From: Stutzerimonas chloritidismutans AW-1
Lineage (GTDB): Bacteria; Pseudomonadota; Gammaproteobacteria; Pseudomonadales; Pseudomonadaceae
Length of the DNA stretch: 51,035 nt
Assembly (NCBI RefSeq): GCF_000495915.1
Contig: NZ_AOFQ01000064.1
Location: 1 to 51,035, forward strand
Reading direction: 5' to 3'
Position 1 is the first letter of the stretch; each line of letters begins with the position of its first letter. Shown one piece after another: positions 25,127 to 33,309 of this stretch. Under the pieces are notes generated by a model. The model saw nothing but the letters and a program-made list of their open reading frames with translations, was not told where the DNA came from and searched no databases. Made by a program: the position numbers and the translations under genes.

Positions 25127-25834
25127 TTGCCTTCAGCTCTCGACCGACCATCGCTGCTCGACAATAGCCATCGCGTGGAGACGCCCGAAGGCATCGATCT
25201 ACTCCTGCGTCCGGCCGGGCTCGTGCCGCGCGCGCTGGCCTTTGCCATCGACCTGGCGATCCGTGCCGCCATCCTGGTGGCCCTCTTCATCATCCTGGGG
25301 ATGCTGGGCAATTTTGGTATCGGTCTTGGGACGCTACTGCTGTTCCTCGTGCAGTGGTGGTACATGGTGCTCTTCGAAGTACTGAATCAGGGACGCACGC
25401 CAGGCAAGCACTGGCTGGGCCTGCGTGTGGTGCATGACGATGGCACGCCGGTCGGCTGGACCTCCTCGCTGACGCGTAACCTGCTGCGCTTCGTCGACAT
25501 GCTGCCGTTCGGCTATTTTCTCGGCGCACTCAGCTGCCTGGGCCACCCTGCCTTCAAGCGTCTCGGCGATCTCGCCGCAGGGACGCTGGTGGTCTACCGA
25601 GAAAGACCGCAAGCGCGCCCGACGCTGCCGGAGGTGGAAGCTGCCAAAGCGCCTTTTGCGTTAAGTCTCGACGAGCAACGCGCGCTTATTGCCTTCTCCG
25701 AGCGTCATGCCAGTCTTTCTGCCGAGCGGCGTCTGGAGCTGGCTTCGATCCTTGCCGAACCGCTGGCGGTTACCGACAAGTACGCCGAGGCAAAAATCCA
25801 TGGCATCGCCCGCTCACTGGTAGGCGCGCCATGA
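25127..25834 (+). CDS. RDD family membrane protein, first gene of the MoxR/DUF58 operon
   Basis: The RDD domain is a helical membrane domain named for conserved Arg and Asp residues; its role is unknown, with transport suggested for some members. The core begins RPAGLVPRALAFAIDLAIRA (the RDD-type Arg and Asp) and includes NQGRTPGKHWLGLRV and HPAFKRLGDLAAGT. Two or three hydrophobic segments are followed by a soluble tail of about 70 residues. The start is uncertain: the frame is open from a GTG at 24947, but homology would begin near VETPEGIDLLLRPAG, so I choose the TTG at 25127 (235 aa), which lacks a strong ribosome-binding site. The stop overlaps the next gene by 4 nt. Confidence 0.8.
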   Translation: MPSALDRPSLLDNSHRVETPEGIDLLLRPAGLVPRALAFAIDLAIRAAILVALFIILGMLGNFGIGLGTLLLFLVQWWYMVLFEVLNQGRTPGKHWLGLRVVHDDGTPVGWTSSLTRNLLRFVDMLPFGYFLGALSCLGHPAFKRLGDLAAGTLVVYRERPQARPTLPEVEAAKAPFALSLDEQRALIAFSERHASLSAERRLELASILAEPLAVTDKYAEAKIHGIARSLVGAP

Positions 25835-26811
25835 AGCAGGCCACCTTCGAACGCCAGCATCAGGCCGACTGGCACGACTTCATCAGCCAGCTGGACGCGC
25901 TGGAGCGCGGCAAGCCGAGCCCCAATCAGGCCAGCGACTTCCCCGCTGCCTACCGCCGTCTCTGCCAGCACCTGGCGCTGGCCGAATCTCGCGGCTACAG
26001 CAGCCAACTGATCGATCAGTTGCGCCAGCTCGCCCTGCGCGGCCATCAGCAGTTCTATCGGCACCGCAGTCCATTGCTGGGGCGACTGCTCGGATTCGTC
26101 ACCGGCGGCTTCGCCCGCGCGGTCCGTGAGCAGTGGCGTTACGTACTGGCCGCGAGTCTGCTCTTTTACGGCAGCCTGATCGGCATGGCCGCCCTGGTCT
26201 TCGTCTTCCCCGAGCTGGTCTTCAGCATCCTGCCGCCGGACCAGGTCGCACAGATGGAACAGATGTACGATCCGGACGCCAGCCGTCTGGGTCGCTTCGC
26301 CGAGCGGGGCTCGGGCGACGACTGGCTGATGTTCGGCTATTACGTGATGAACAATATCGGCATCGCATTCCAGACATTCGCCAGCGGGCTGCTGTTCGGC
26401 CTGGGTACGTTGTTCTTCCTGCTATTCAATGGCCTGACGATCGGTGCCGTCGCGGGCCACCTGAGCGCCATCGGCTACCACCAGCCGTTCTGGTCGTTTG
26501 TCATCGGCCATGGCGCGTTCGAGCTGACCGCCATCACCCTTGCCGGCGCCGCGGGGCTGCAGCTCGGTGTAGCGCTGCTGGCACCGGGGCGCCTGCCCCG
26601 CGCAGAGGCACTGCGTCAGGCCGCCAAGCGAGGCATTCAGCTGGTCTGCGGGGCCACCTTGTTCCTGCTCATCGCCGCCTTTGTCGAGGCCTACTGGTCA
26701 TCCATGACCCTGACCTCCCCCCTGATCAAATACATCGTCGGCGCGCTGCTCTGGCTGATCGTGGCCGCTTACTTCGCTTTCGCCGGGAGGGCGCAGCATG
26801 CAGCTGAGTGA
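25831..26811 (+). CDS. SpoIIM-like (DUF95) integral membrane protein
   Basis: The 326-aa protein belongs to the stage II sporulation protein M superfamily, which is common in non-sporulating bacteria where its role is unknown. A soluble N-terminal part of about 90 residues (MKQATFERQHQADW onward) precedes several membrane helices, including AASLLFYGSLIGMAALVFVF and LLFGLGTLFFLLFNGLTIGA. The signature region GHGAFELTAITLAGAAGLQL lies between helices. It starts at the ATGA overlap with the RDD gene and its end overlaps the DUF4129 gene by 14 bp, so expression is coupled on both sides. Confidence 0.88.
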   Translation: MKQATFERQHQADWHDFISQLDALERGKPSPNQASDFPAAYRRLCQHLALAESRGYSSQLIDQLRQLALRGHQQFYRHRSPLLGRLLGFVTGGFARAVREQWRYVLAASLLFYGSLIGMAALVFVFPELVFSILPPDQVAQMEQMYDPDASRLGRFAERGSGDDWLMFGYYVMNNIGIAFQTFASGLLFGLGTLFFLLFNGLTIGAVAGHLSAIGYHQPFWSFVIGHGAFELTAITLAGAAGLQLGVALLAPGRLPRAEALRQAAKRGIQLVCGATLFLLIAAFVEAYWSSMTLTSPLIKYIVGALLWLIVAAYFAFAGRAQHAAE

Positions 26812-28348
26812 TGCCAGCGTCTCGATCCGCCCGCGCAGTCCATGGGAAGCGCTGGACCTCGGCACCCTGCTCGCCAGGCGCCACGCCAAGCTGCTGATGA
26901 CGACCTGGGCGGCCGTGACGCTGCCGCTTTTCGGCCTGATCAGTCTGCTGCTGTGGCAGCACCCAAGTCTGGCGTTGCTGCTGTTCTGGTGGCTCAAGCC
27001 CCTGTACGAGCGCTTGCCGCTGCACATCCTGTCCAAAGCACTGTTCGGTGAAGCACCGGGCTTTCGAGAGAGCCTGCGGGCCTTCCCCGGCCTGCTGCGG
27101 CCACAGCTGTTGGCCAGTCTCACCTGGCGTCGCCTGAGCACGACGCGCAGCTTCGATCTGCCAGTGCAGCAACTCGAGGGGCTCGACGGCAAGCCTCGCA
27201 AGCAACGCCTGCTCACGCTCGGTTTGCGCAGCGGTCGCGCGCCCAGCTGGCTGACCGTGGTCGGCGTGCATCTGGAAGGCGCGCTCTGGCTCGGGCTGCT
27301 CGGTCTGCTGTATTTCCTCCTGCCGGCGCAGCTGGTACAGCGCTGGAACTGGGAGGATCTGCTCGGGCTGAGCGCCGAATGGCTCTGGCTGGAACATCTG
27401 TCCAATCTGCTCTATGCGCTGGTGCTCATCGTCTGGGAGCCTATCTATGTCGCCTGCGGCTTCAGCCTCTATCTCAACCGACGCACTCATCTGGAGGCGT
27501 GGGATATAGAGCTGGCCTTCCGTCGACTGCGACAGCGCCTGCTCAGCGCTGCGCCAGCGTTGCTGCTTGCCTGTGGCCTGTTGTTCTGGCCGGCCGCGCA
27601 CGATGCCTGGGCCGCGGCACCATCGGCCGACACAGCGCAGCAGGGCCCGGAAAGCGAGCGCCTGCTGAATCAGCCCCTGACCAGCGAGACGGCCCGCGAA
27701 CGAATCGACGCGCTGCTTGACCAACCGCCTTTCCAGCACCGGGAGACGGTCACCCGCTGGCGCTTCGGTGCGCAAGACAGCCCGCAGGAGCCCGGCGCCC
27801 TGGCACGCCTGCTCGAACGCCTGCTGCAGGGTGGCTCGCTGTGGCAAAGCCTGGAAAGTTTGGCGCAGGCACTCGAAGTTCTGCTCTGGACCGCGCTGGC
27901 ACTGCTGATCGCGCTTCTGCTGTGGCGCTACCGCGACTGGCTGCAGACTTTCGGCAGCCGCATACAGCTGCCGACCAGGCGCCGCCAACCTGCACCCACG
28001 CAGCTGTTCGGCCTCGACGTCGCGCCCGAAAGCCTGCCAAACGACGTTGCCAGCGAGGCCGAACGACTCTGGCAGCAAGATCCGCGTGCAGCTCTGGCAA
28101 TGCTCTATCGCGGTTTGCTCAGCCGCCTGCTGCACGATTTCCAGCTGCCGTTGAAGGCCGCGCATACCGAGGGCGAGGTGCTGCTACGCGTGCGTCAGCT
28201 TCAGCGCGAACCGCTATCGCGCTTTGCCGAGCAGCTTACGCAGCATTGGCAGCACCAGGCCTACGGGCATCGGAACGCCGAAGACGTGGTCCGTGACGAA
28301 CTGTGTGCCGGCTGGCGCGCGCTGTTCGCCGAGGACTCGAGGCCATGA
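26798..28348 (+). CDS. DUF4129-domain membrane protein
   Basis: A 516-aa protein with an N-terminal membrane region: helices around LMTTWAAVTLPLFGLISLLLW, GALWLGLLGLLYFLLPA and LLYALVLIVWEPIYVACGF (first split: LMTTWAAVTLPLF, GLISLLLW). A periplasmic stretch of roughly 90-100 residues follows, then one more helix (VLLWTALALLIALLLW) and a cytosolic C-terminal DUF4129 domain with AMLYRGLLSRLLHDFQLPLK and TEGEVLLRVRQLQ. DUF4129 is found next to DUF58 and MoxR genes in many bacteria, with no established function. It overlaps the SpoIIM-like gene by 14 bp and the DUF4350 gene by 4 bp (ATGA). Confidence 0.85.
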   Translation: MQLSDASVSIRPRSPWEALDLGTLLARRHAKLLMTTWAAVTLPLFGLISLLLWQHPSLALLLFWWLKPLYERLPLHILSKALFGEAPGFRESLRAFPGLLRPQLLASLTWRRLSTTRSFDLPVQQLEGLDGKPRKQRLLTLGLRSGRAPSWLTVVGVHLEGALWLGLLGLLYFLLPAQLVQRWNWEDLLGLSAEWLWLEHLSNLLYALVLIVWEPIYVACGFSLYLNRRTHLEAWDIELAFRRLRQRLLSAAPALLLACGLLFWPAAHDAWAAAPSADTAQQGPESERLLNQPLTSETARERIDALLDQPPFQHRETVTRWRFGAQDSPQEPGALARLLERLLQGGSLWQSLESLAQALEVLLWTALALLIALLLWRYRDWLQTFGSRIQLPTRRRQPAPTQLFGLDVAPESLPNDVASEAERLWQQDPRAALAMLYRGLLSRLLHDFQLPLKAAHTEGEVLLRVRQLQREPLSRFAEQLTQHWQHQAYGHRNAEDVVRDELCAGWRALFAEDSRP

Positions 28349-29517
28349 ACCGGCTTCGCCCTCGCCTGCTCGCCGCAGCCGCCGTTGTGCTGTTCGGCCT
28401 GCTGGCCATCTGGTTGGCCGGCAAGCTGCAACCCTATAAAGACGTCGTCGAGCACGGCCCGACCCCGGAGGCGCGCAGCAATATCTACCTGGCCGCCGAA
28501 CTGTTCCTGCGCGACCTCGGCCTGCAGGTCGCGCATCAGGAAGGCATCGCCGGACTTGAGACCTTGCCTACCACTGGCCAGACGCTGCTCCTGCTCGGTG
28601 ACCGCGGCAACCTGACCCCGCGGCAGACCGAGCGCCTGCTGGGCTGGGCAGCCGCCGGCGGCCATCTGGTCGTGGTCGCAGAGCGGCTGTGGGATGAAGA
28701 GACCGGCAAAAGCGGCGACCTGCTGTTCGACCGGCTCAATCTGCAGCAGTACGCAGTTGACGATCTGGACGATGATGCGCAGACACCGCAGTCATCCACA
28801 GCCGAGCAGCATCCGCAGCTGACCAAGCTGTATCTGGAGAATGAAAGCGCGCCGGCCTATCTGGCCTTCGATACCGACTTTCATCTCTACGATGCCGACA
28901 ATCGCGCCCACGCCTGGGCCAATAGCGCAGGCGCCACGCACATGCTGCAATTGCAGCACGGTGACGGGCTGATCACCGCCCTGACCGACAGCTGGATCTG
29001 GCAGAACCGCAACATCGACCAGTACGACCATGCCTGGCTGCTCTGGTATCTGAGCCAGGACAGCGCGGTGACCCTGGTGCACCGCAGCGAGCACGACGGC
29101 TTGCTCGCACAACTGCGCCGCCATTTCCCCGAACTCCTCACCGTGCTGGGCCTGCTCGTGGCACTCGCGCTCTGGCATGCCGGGCAACGCTTCGGCCCAC
29201 TGCAGGCTCCGCTCAACCCGGCACGTCGCCAGTTGCAGGAGCACCTGCGTGGTTCGGCGGAGTTTCTGTTGCGCCATGGCCGCCAGCACAGTCTGCTGCA
29301 GCCGCTGCAACAGGATATCCGGCGCCGAGCGGGGCAACGTCATCCGGGCTTCGAGCAGCTTCCGCCGAGTGCCCAGCTGCCACTGCTCGCCCGTCTCTCC
29401 AGCCTGCCGATCGCCCGCATCGAACTGGCCATGCGCCCACTGCCGCAGCAACGTCTGTCGGCCACCGAATTCACCCGACAGGTCGCCCACCTGCAAACCC
29501 TCAGGAACGCGCTATGA
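28345..29517 (+). CDS. DUF4350-domain membrane protein
   Basis: The 390-aa product starts MNRLRPRLLAAAAVVLFGLL at an ATGA overlap with the upstream stop. A signal-anchor helix is followed by a large periplasmic domain that begins with the typical DUF4350 motif PEARSNIYLAAELFLRDLG and continues with TLLLLGDRGNLTPRQTERLL, a pattern resembling glutamine-amidotransferase-like (ThuA-type) folds. A second helix near LLTVLGLLVALALWHAG leads to a cytosolic C-terminal region of about 110 residues. The function is unknown. It is directly coupled to the MoxR gene (4-nt overlap). Confidence 0.83.
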   Translation: MNRLRPRLLAAAAVVLFGLLAIWLAGKLQPYKDVVEHGPTPEARSNIYLAAELFLRDLGLQVAHQEGIAGLETLPTTGQTLLLLGDRGNLTPRQTERLLGWAAAGGHLVVVAERLWDEETGKSGDLLFDRLNLQQYAVDDLDDDAQTPQSSTAEQHPQLTKLYLENESAPAYLAFDTDFHLYDADNRAHAWANSAGATHMLQLQHGDGLITALTDSWIWQNRNIDQYDHAWLLWYLSQDSAVTLVHRSEHDGLLAQLRRHFPELLTVLGLLVALALWHAGQRFGPLQAPLNPARRQLQEHLRGSAEFLLRHGRQHSLLQPLQQDIRRRAGQRHPGFEQLPPSAQLPLLARLSSLPIARIELAMRPLPQQRLSATEFTRQVAHLQTLRNAL

Positions 29518-30527
29518 GCGAACACACCCCAGAATCCGACAACCCTGCTCCGGCCACCAACCCGGTAAGCCAGCGCCTGCGAGCCAGCCAGCTCGCCCAG
29601 GCACTGCGTGACGAGCTGCACAAGGCGGTGATTGGCCAGGACGAAGTCATCGATGGCGTTCTTACCGCGCTGATCGCTGCCGGCCATGTGCTGATCGAAG
29701 GCGTGCCGGGGCTGGGCAAGACACTGCTGGTACGGGCGCTGGCACGCTGCTTCGGCGGCGAGTTCTCGCGCATCCAGTTCACCCCCGACCTGATGCCCAG
29801 CGACGTTACCGGCCATGCCGTCTACGACATGCAGAGCGAGCAGTTCAAGCTGCGCAAGGGCCCGGTGTTCACCAACCTTCTGCTGGCCGACGAAATCAAC
29901 CGTGCACCAGCCAAAACCCAGGCCGCTCTGCTCGAGGTGATGCAGGAGCGTCAGGTCACCCTGGAAGGCAAGGCCCTGGCGGTTCCGCAACCTTTTCTGG
30001 TCATGGCCACGCAGAACCCCATCGAACAGGAAGGCACCTACCCCCTGCCGGAAGCCGAGCTCGACCGCTTCATGCTGATGTTGCGCATGGATTACCCGCA
30101 GGCGAACGAAGAACTGGAGCTGGTACGCCAGGTCACCCGCTCGGCACGCGCCGACATGCTCGACGTCAGCGCCTTACGCCAGCTGGTGCAGGCCCGCGAT
30201 GTGCTGGCCCTGCAGAAGATTGCCAGCGAACTGCCGCTGGACGATCAGGTACTGGACTATGCCGTGCGCCTCGCCCGCACCACTCGCAGCTGGCCAGGGC
30301 TGGCGCTGGGTGCCGGCCCCCGCGCATCGATCGCGCTGGTTCGTGGTGGTCGCGCCAAAGCGCTGCTGCGTGGCGGCGAGTTCGTCACGCCTGACGACAT
30401 CAAGGGTTGCGCGCTGGCGGTACTGCGTCACCGGGTGCGCCTGTCGGCAGAACTGGACATCGAAGGACTGTCGGTGGACCAGGTGCTGCAGCAGCTACTC
30501 GATCAGGTCGCGGCGCCACGCGCATGA
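29514..30527 (+). CDS. MoxR-family AAA+ ATPase
   Basis: MoxR ATPases act as chaperones that assemble or activate protein complexes, generally with VWA- or DUF58-domain partners encoded nearby. The 337-aa protein has Walker A GVPGLGKTLL near residue 64, Walker B LLADEINRAPAKTQ, sensor 1 ATQNPIEQEGTYPLPEAELD (with the MoxR insert) and a C-terminal lid domain with GAGPRASIAL. It is cytosolic. It overlaps the genes on both sides by 4 nt. A DUF58 partner follows directly; no separate VWA-domain gene is present, so DUF58 is the probable client-handling partner. Confidence 0.95.
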   Translation: MSEHTPESDNPAPATNPVSQRLRASQLAQALRDELHKAVIGQDEVIDGVLTALIAAGHVLIEGVPGLGKTLLVRALARCFGGEFSRIQFTPDLMPSDVTGHAVYDMQSEQFKLRKGPVFTNLLLADEINRAPAKTQAALLEVMQERQVTLEGKALAVPQPFLVMATQNPIEQEGTYPLPEAELDRFMLMLRMDYPQANEELELVRQVTRSARADMLDVSALRQLVQARDVLALQKIASELPLDDQVLDYAVRLARTTRSWPGLALGAGPRASIALVRGGRAKALLRGGEFVTPDDIKGCALAVLRHRVRLSAELDIEGLSVDQVLQQLLDQVAAPRA

Positions 30528-31852
30528 CGCCATCCCGTCGCCTGCTCGTTGCGCTGGCTGCGCTGGCGCTCGCGGCCATTCCTCTTGGCGTTCTTGCCGC
30601 GTTCGGCGTCGAAGCCGGGCACTGGCGGTCCGCCTGGTGGGGCCTGTTGCTGGCGCTGGGTATGGTGACATCGCTCGACGCCTTCGCCTTGAGGCGACTG
30701 CCGTCGCCTGCGCTGCAACGCAGCCTGTCGGGCAATCTGCCACTGGGCCACTGGAGCAGCGTGCAACTGCTGGTGCGCAACGAACATTCCCGCACCATCG
30801 AGCTGGAGCTGTTCGACCAGGTGCCTGAGGGCATGAGCTTCGAACAGCTGCCGCAACGCATGCGCCTGCAGCCCGCCGAGCATTGCCAACTCGACTACCG
30901 CCTGCGCCCGACCCGCCGCGGCCAGTTCTTCTTCCAGCACTGCGACCTTCGCCTGGCCAGTCCGTTGGGCCTCTGGCGCAGCAAACGCCAGCTGGAGCTT
31001 GCCGGGGAGACGCGGGTGTATCCCGACTTCGCTCGATTGCACGGAGCCAGCCTGCAGGCGATCGACGTCTGGTTGAATCGCCTCGGCGTCCGCCAGCAAC
31101 CGCGCCGCGGGCTGGGGCTGGAATTTCACCAGCTACGCGAGTTCCGCGAGGGCGACACCCTGCGGCAGATCGACTGGAAAGCCACGGCGCGGGCACGCAT
31201 GCCGATTGCCCGCGAATATCAGGACGAACGCGACCAGCAGATCGTGCTGATGCTCGACTGCGGTCGGCGTATGCGCAGCCAGGACGCCGAACTCACGCAC
31301 TTCGACCATGCCCTCAACGCTGCCCTGCTGCTGGCCTATGCCGCGTTGCGCCAGGGCGATGCCGTGGGCGCCTGCACCTTCGCCGGCGAACAGCCGCGTC
31401 ACGTCACGCCGGCCAAGGGCCAACAGCAACTTCACGTGTTACTGAACGGTCTTTACGACCTGCAGCCCACCCAGCAGCCCGCAGACTACGGCGCAGCGGT
31501 CGATCGGTTGCTGGCCCGGCAACAGCGCCAGGCACTGGTTATCGTGCTGAGCAACCTGCGCGATGAGGACGATGTCGAGCTGCACGGGGCGCTGAAGCGG
31601 CTCTCACGCAAACATCGGGTGTTGTTGGTGAGCCTGCGCGAAGAAGTGCTGGACCAGCTGCGCCTGCGGCCGGTGCAGAGCCTGGACGACGCGCTCGACT
31701 ACTGCGGCGCCCAGGACTACCTGAACGCCCGTCAGGCGCTGCACAAGCGCCTGGCGGCCCATGGCATGCCGGTACTCGACGTCCAGCCTTGCGATCTGGG
31801 GCCGGCACTTATCGGGCGTTATCTGGCGTGGAAGAAAACCGGGACGCTGTGA
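30524..31852 (+). CDS. DUF58-domain protein (MoxR partner)
   Basis: The 442-aa protein starts MTPSRRLLVALAALALAAIP at the ATGA overlap with moxR. Two N-terminal membrane segments (to about residue 50) are followed by a beta-rich region and then the DUF58 core, with YPDFARL, REFREGDTLRQIDWKATARA and REYQDERDQQIVLMLDCGRR. The last part resembles a von Willebrand A fold: the DCGRRM segment takes the place of the metal-site DxSxS, so metal binding is probably altered. It is the final gene of the six-gene operon; the convergent PilZ gene ends 8 bp downstream. Confidence 0.9.
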   Translation: MTPSRRLLVALAALALAAIPLGVLAAFGVEAGHWRSAWWGLLLALGMVTSLDAFALRRLPSPALQRSLSGNLPLGHWSSVQLLVRNEHSRTIELELFDQVPEGMSFEQLPQRMRLQPAEHCQLDYRLRPTRRGQFFFQHCDLRLASPLGLWRSKRQLELAGETRVYPDFARLHGASLQAIDVWLNRLGVRQQPRRGLGLEFHQLREFREGDTLRQIDWKATARARMPIAREYQDERDQQIVLMLDCGRRMRSQDAELTHFDHALNAALLLAYAALRQGDAVGACTFAGEQPRHVTPAKGQQQLHVLLNGLYDLQPTQQPADYGAAVDRLLARQQRQALVIVLSNLRDEDDVELHGALKRLSRKHRVLLVSLREEVLDQLRLRPVQSLDDALDYCGAQDYLNARQALHKRLAAHGMPVLDVQPCDLGPALIGRYLAWKKTGTL

Positions 31853-31859
31853 GCGCGGC

Positions 31860-32288
31860 TCACAGACCGTGGCAGCAGTCCTTGTCAGTAAATCGATCCG
31901 ATGCCGGGCTGGCATGATGCGCCAGAGGGATGTGTAACATCGGCTGGAAACTGAAGTAGTGATGCAGGGCAGCGATCATTTCGCGGATATCCCCGGGCGG
32001 GTCGATCAGGGAAAAACCGGTGTCATAGCTGCCCGGCGTCACATCCTCGCTTGACCACAAACTGAACGCACTGAAATCCACTTGCCGCAGTTGACCGCTC
32101 TGGCCCGGAATCTTCAGGCGCATCTCGAAGCGAACACCAAGCATCATCGGATAGGGGCTGATCAGCATCAGCCCGCCCTCGGACAGGTTGCCGATGAAGC
32201 CCAGCGGCTTCTCGGTGAACCGATTGAATACGTTGAGGTAGTACGGCAACTGATGCCGCTGGATACGACGCTGGTTCGCCATGTTCAT
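31860..32288 (-). CDS. PilZ-domain protein (c-di-GMP receptor)
   Basis: A 142-aa cytosolic single-domain PilZ protein. Both nucleotide-binding motifs are present: RxxxR as RRIQR near residue 7 and D/NxSxxG as NLSEGG near residue 33. It should therefore bind cyclic di-GMP. Start choice: MNMANQRRIQ at 32288 with AAGG upstream; an in-frame start 57 nt further up would overlap the DUF4124 gene. The C-terminus ends in a short Cys-containing tail (DKDCCHGL) that is not part of the fold. The output partner is unknown. Adjacent genes on the same strand are the DUF4124 protein and a lipoprotein. Confidence 0.88.
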   Translation of the reverse strand: MNMANQRRIQRHQLPYYLNVFNRFTEKPLGFIGNLSEGGLMLISPYPMMLGVRFEMRLKIPGQSGQLRQVDFSAFSLWSSEDVTPGSYDTGFSLIDPPGDIREMIAALHHYFSFQPMLHIPLAHHASPASDRFTDKDCCHGL

Positions 32289-32335
32289 GTCGTCGGAGCC
32301 TTCAGCCTTAACCCTGCAATTCGAGTCCTGTCGGC

Positions 32336-32758
32336 TCAACTGCATTCCTGGCTGATACGCATCGCCAGGCGCTGTCGAGCCGCCTCTACTTCACTTTCAC
32401 TGTAGTAGACGCGCTCTCCGGCTGCATCGTTACGAAAAAAACGTCCGCCAAGCTGCAGTCGCGACAACTGGCTGCGCAAGCCTTGGCATTCCTGCTCGCG
32501 CGCAGCGCGCGTCTTGCTGGCCTGCTCCCTCGCTGCCTGCTGCTCCTGCCGCCGCGCATCGAAGAATCGTTCGCTGCGCGCCTCACGCTCACGGGTCTGG
32601 TCGTCGCGTTCGACGACCTGGGGCCGAACCTCGACCCGCTCGGCTCCGGCCGCGGGGCGCTGGCCGAAGTGAACCTGTCCGTTGGCATCGGTCCAGCGAT
32701 AGATCTGCGCATCTGCCAGTGCAGGCAGCAGCATCGCGGTCATCAGCAAAGCTCGCAT
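32336..32758 (-). CDS. DUF4124-domain exported protein
   Basis: The 140-aa product has a signal peptide, MRALLMTAMLLPALADA, with likely cleavage after ADA near residue 17. The DUF4124 core follows immediately: IYRWTDANGQVHFGQRPAAG, a short beta-hairpin motif common in exported proteobacterial proteins. The remainder is a long Arg/Glu/Gln-rich helical region (EREARSERFFDARRQEQQAA) predicted to form a coiled coil, with Cys residues near the C-terminus. It acts in the periplasm; the function is unknown. GAGGG precedes the ATG. It probably forms a unit with the lipoprotein upstream (25-bp gap). Confidence 0.85.
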   Translation of the reverse strand: MRALLMTAMLLPALADAQIYRWTDANGQVHFGQRPAAGAERVEVRPQVVERDDQTREREARSERFFDARRQEQQAAREQASKTRAAREQECQGLRSQLSRLQLGGRFFRNDAAGERVYYSESEVEAARQRLAMRISQECS

Positions 32759-32783
32759 GATCCCTCACATGGCTTTCATGAAA

Positions 32784-33161
32784 TCAACGTTTGGCCGGCT
32801 GAACCACCGGCGGTGCCTCGGCATGATAGTGGCCCAGCTGCCTCAGCGTCTCCAGGCGCGCACGAGCGCGATAGGCGTACTCGCTGGCAGGGTATCGCTC
32901 GACGATGAAACGATAGGTTTCGCCAGCGTCGACGAACAGACCCTGGCGCTCCAGACACTGGCCGCGCAACAGTGAAATCTCCGGCTGGACCTGGCTGCGC
33001 GGCTTGCTACGGCGTTCTGCCTGCGACAGTGATTGCATCACCCGCTCGCAGTTGTCGGCCTCGTAGTACTGGTAAGCCGCATCCAGGTGGCGATCGAAAG
33101 CATGGCGACTGCTGCAGCCGACGGTCAGAAGACTCAGGAAAACGATGATCAGGGTGCGCAT
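32784..33161 (-). CDS. Small lipoprotein with TPR-like repeats
   Basis: The product is 125 aa from the ATG at 33161, preceded by GGAA. It has a lipoprotein signal: MRTLIIVFLSLLTVGCSS, with the lipobox LTVGC and acylated Cys near residue 16. The mature part is helical with tetratricopeptide-like pairs, AAYQYYEADNCERVMQSLSQ and FVDAGETYRFIVERYPASEY, resembling the outer-membrane lipoprotein TPR proteins of the BamD/YbgF style but far shorter. It ends in a Pro-rich tail. The frame remains open upstream into pykA's antisense strand, which is a shadow. A periplasmic scaffolding role is inferred only from the repeats. Confidence 0.78.
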   Translation of the reverse strand: MRTLIIVFLSLLTVGCSSRHAFDRHLDAAYQYYEADNCERVMQSLSQAERRSKPRSQVQPEISLLRGQCLERQGLFVDAGETYRFIVERYPASEYAYRARARLETLRQLGHYHAEAPPVVQPAKR

Positions 33162-33309
33162 GGGTTCCGCCGTATGCCCCTGTATCGACCGAGCTGGAAA
33201 AAGCTGCAGACAGCCCGTCAGCCGGACGCAAAGAGTAGTGGTCGCCGAGCGATGACTACAACCGGCGAGCATAGTAGCCTCGGGGCCAGCCAGAAAAAGG
33301 AGCAATTGA

